Shown here piece by piece: positions 12,465 through 12,558 of a stretch of DNA of 12,558 nt. This stretch comes from an uncultured Candidatus Saccharibacteria bacterium. GTDB taxonomy: Bacteria > Patescibacteriota > Saccharimonadia > Saccharimonadales > Saccharimonadaceae. The translations under genes and the position numbers were made by a program. Numbering within the stretch: position 1 is the stretch's first letter; the number at the start of each line of letters is the position of its first letter. Under the pieces are notes generated by a model. It worked only from the letters and a program-made list of their open reading frames with translations. It was not told where the DNA came from and ran no database searches. The DNA is taken from NCBI GenBank assembly GCA_937889535.1, contig CALBZW010000010.1:1-12558 (forward strand). Reading direction: 5' to 3'.

Positions 12465-12558
12465 GTAAACGTGAAGTTTTTGCGCAGTAGACCGGCACTT
12501 AGCATATCTCTGTGCACAGAGATATTTTGTTTATTTACAAAATATCTCGAATTCACTC
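12465..12558 (+). promoter_or_regulatory. Leader with mutually exclusive hairpins, cut by window end
   Basis: Bases 12504-12525 are a perfect 22-bp palindrome that folds into a hairpin with loop TGCA. Its right half extends into GAGATATTTTGT (12519-12530), which also pairs perfectly over 12 bp with ACAAAATATCTC (12537-12548) around TTATTT. The two hairpins share 12519-12525, so only one can form fully. GTGAA (12471-12475) could also pair with TTCAC (12552-12556) to close the whole. The layout fits an attenuator or structured RNA. A GTG frame open from 12471 has no SD and is not called. Confidence 0.5.

Noticed and set aside
12504..12548. Possible CRISPR repeat
   Set aside because: The repeats are inverted and overlapping, with no regular spacers and no cas genes, so they are hairpins and not an array.
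12471..12558. GTG-started frame open to the window end
   Set aside because: It has no SD and coincides with the paired hairpin arms; 29 codons at an edge are not enough to call a gene.

Overview
The window reads as a compact bacterial chromosome segment, most probably from Patescibacteria/CPR and specifically a Saccharibacteria (TM7)-like genome. This is inference. It rests on the mix of very short intergenic gaps, many small unknown membrane proteins, remnants of a FISUMP-type ('major paralogous domain') surface protein, a standalone Fic protein, LemA plus HtpX, and an NAD-dependent DNA ligase that lacks its zinc-finger cysteines. TGA is used as a normal stop (ligA and the first gene), so the UGA=Gly code of some other CPR lineages is not indicated.

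Layout. 1-147: the 5' part of a tRNA-Cys on the minus strand with its promoter, then the promoter of an AT-rich gene for a membrane-anchored unknown protein (148-714). 715-1190: a tRNA-Gly(GCC) with its own promoter and terminator, flanked on both sides by minus-strand fragments of a decayed FISUMP surface-protein gene. 1190-1394 holds nothing I can support. 1395-2011: a minus-strand unknown cytoplasmic gene with complete expression signals (promoter, strong SD, terminator). 2052-3096: a promoter driving a heavily structured leader and a membrane-anchored unknown protein, then a two-helix membrane protein. 3117-5783: lemA, htpX and a polytopic membrane protein, probably one operon for membrane quality control. 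5794-6119: a small two-helix membrane protein. 6160-8199: ligA. 8196-8933: a lipoprotein. 9039-9590: a Fic AMP-transferase. 9598-10201: a membrane-anchored protein broken by one base in a run of nine G. 10263-12389: uvrB. 12430-12558: a strong promoter with a leader of mutually exclusive hairpins that runs off the window.

The housekeeping part is DNA replication and repair (LigA seals nicks; UvrB acts in nucleotide excision repair, which LigA finishes) and envelope proteolysis (HtpX with LemA). The rest is mainly envelope or exported proteins of unknown role. Several genes have a -10 box exactly 6 nt before the ATG, which predicts leaderless mRNAs. Most promoters have an extended -10 (TGN) element.

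The points most worth a second look are the structured leader at 2067-2178, the U19-A56 replacement of the G19-C56 tertiary pair in tRNA-Gly, the switch-like hairpins at 12504-12548, the poly-G frameshift at 9697-9705, the cysteine-free LigA zinc region, and a roughly 44-residue insertion in the UvrA-binding part of UvrB.
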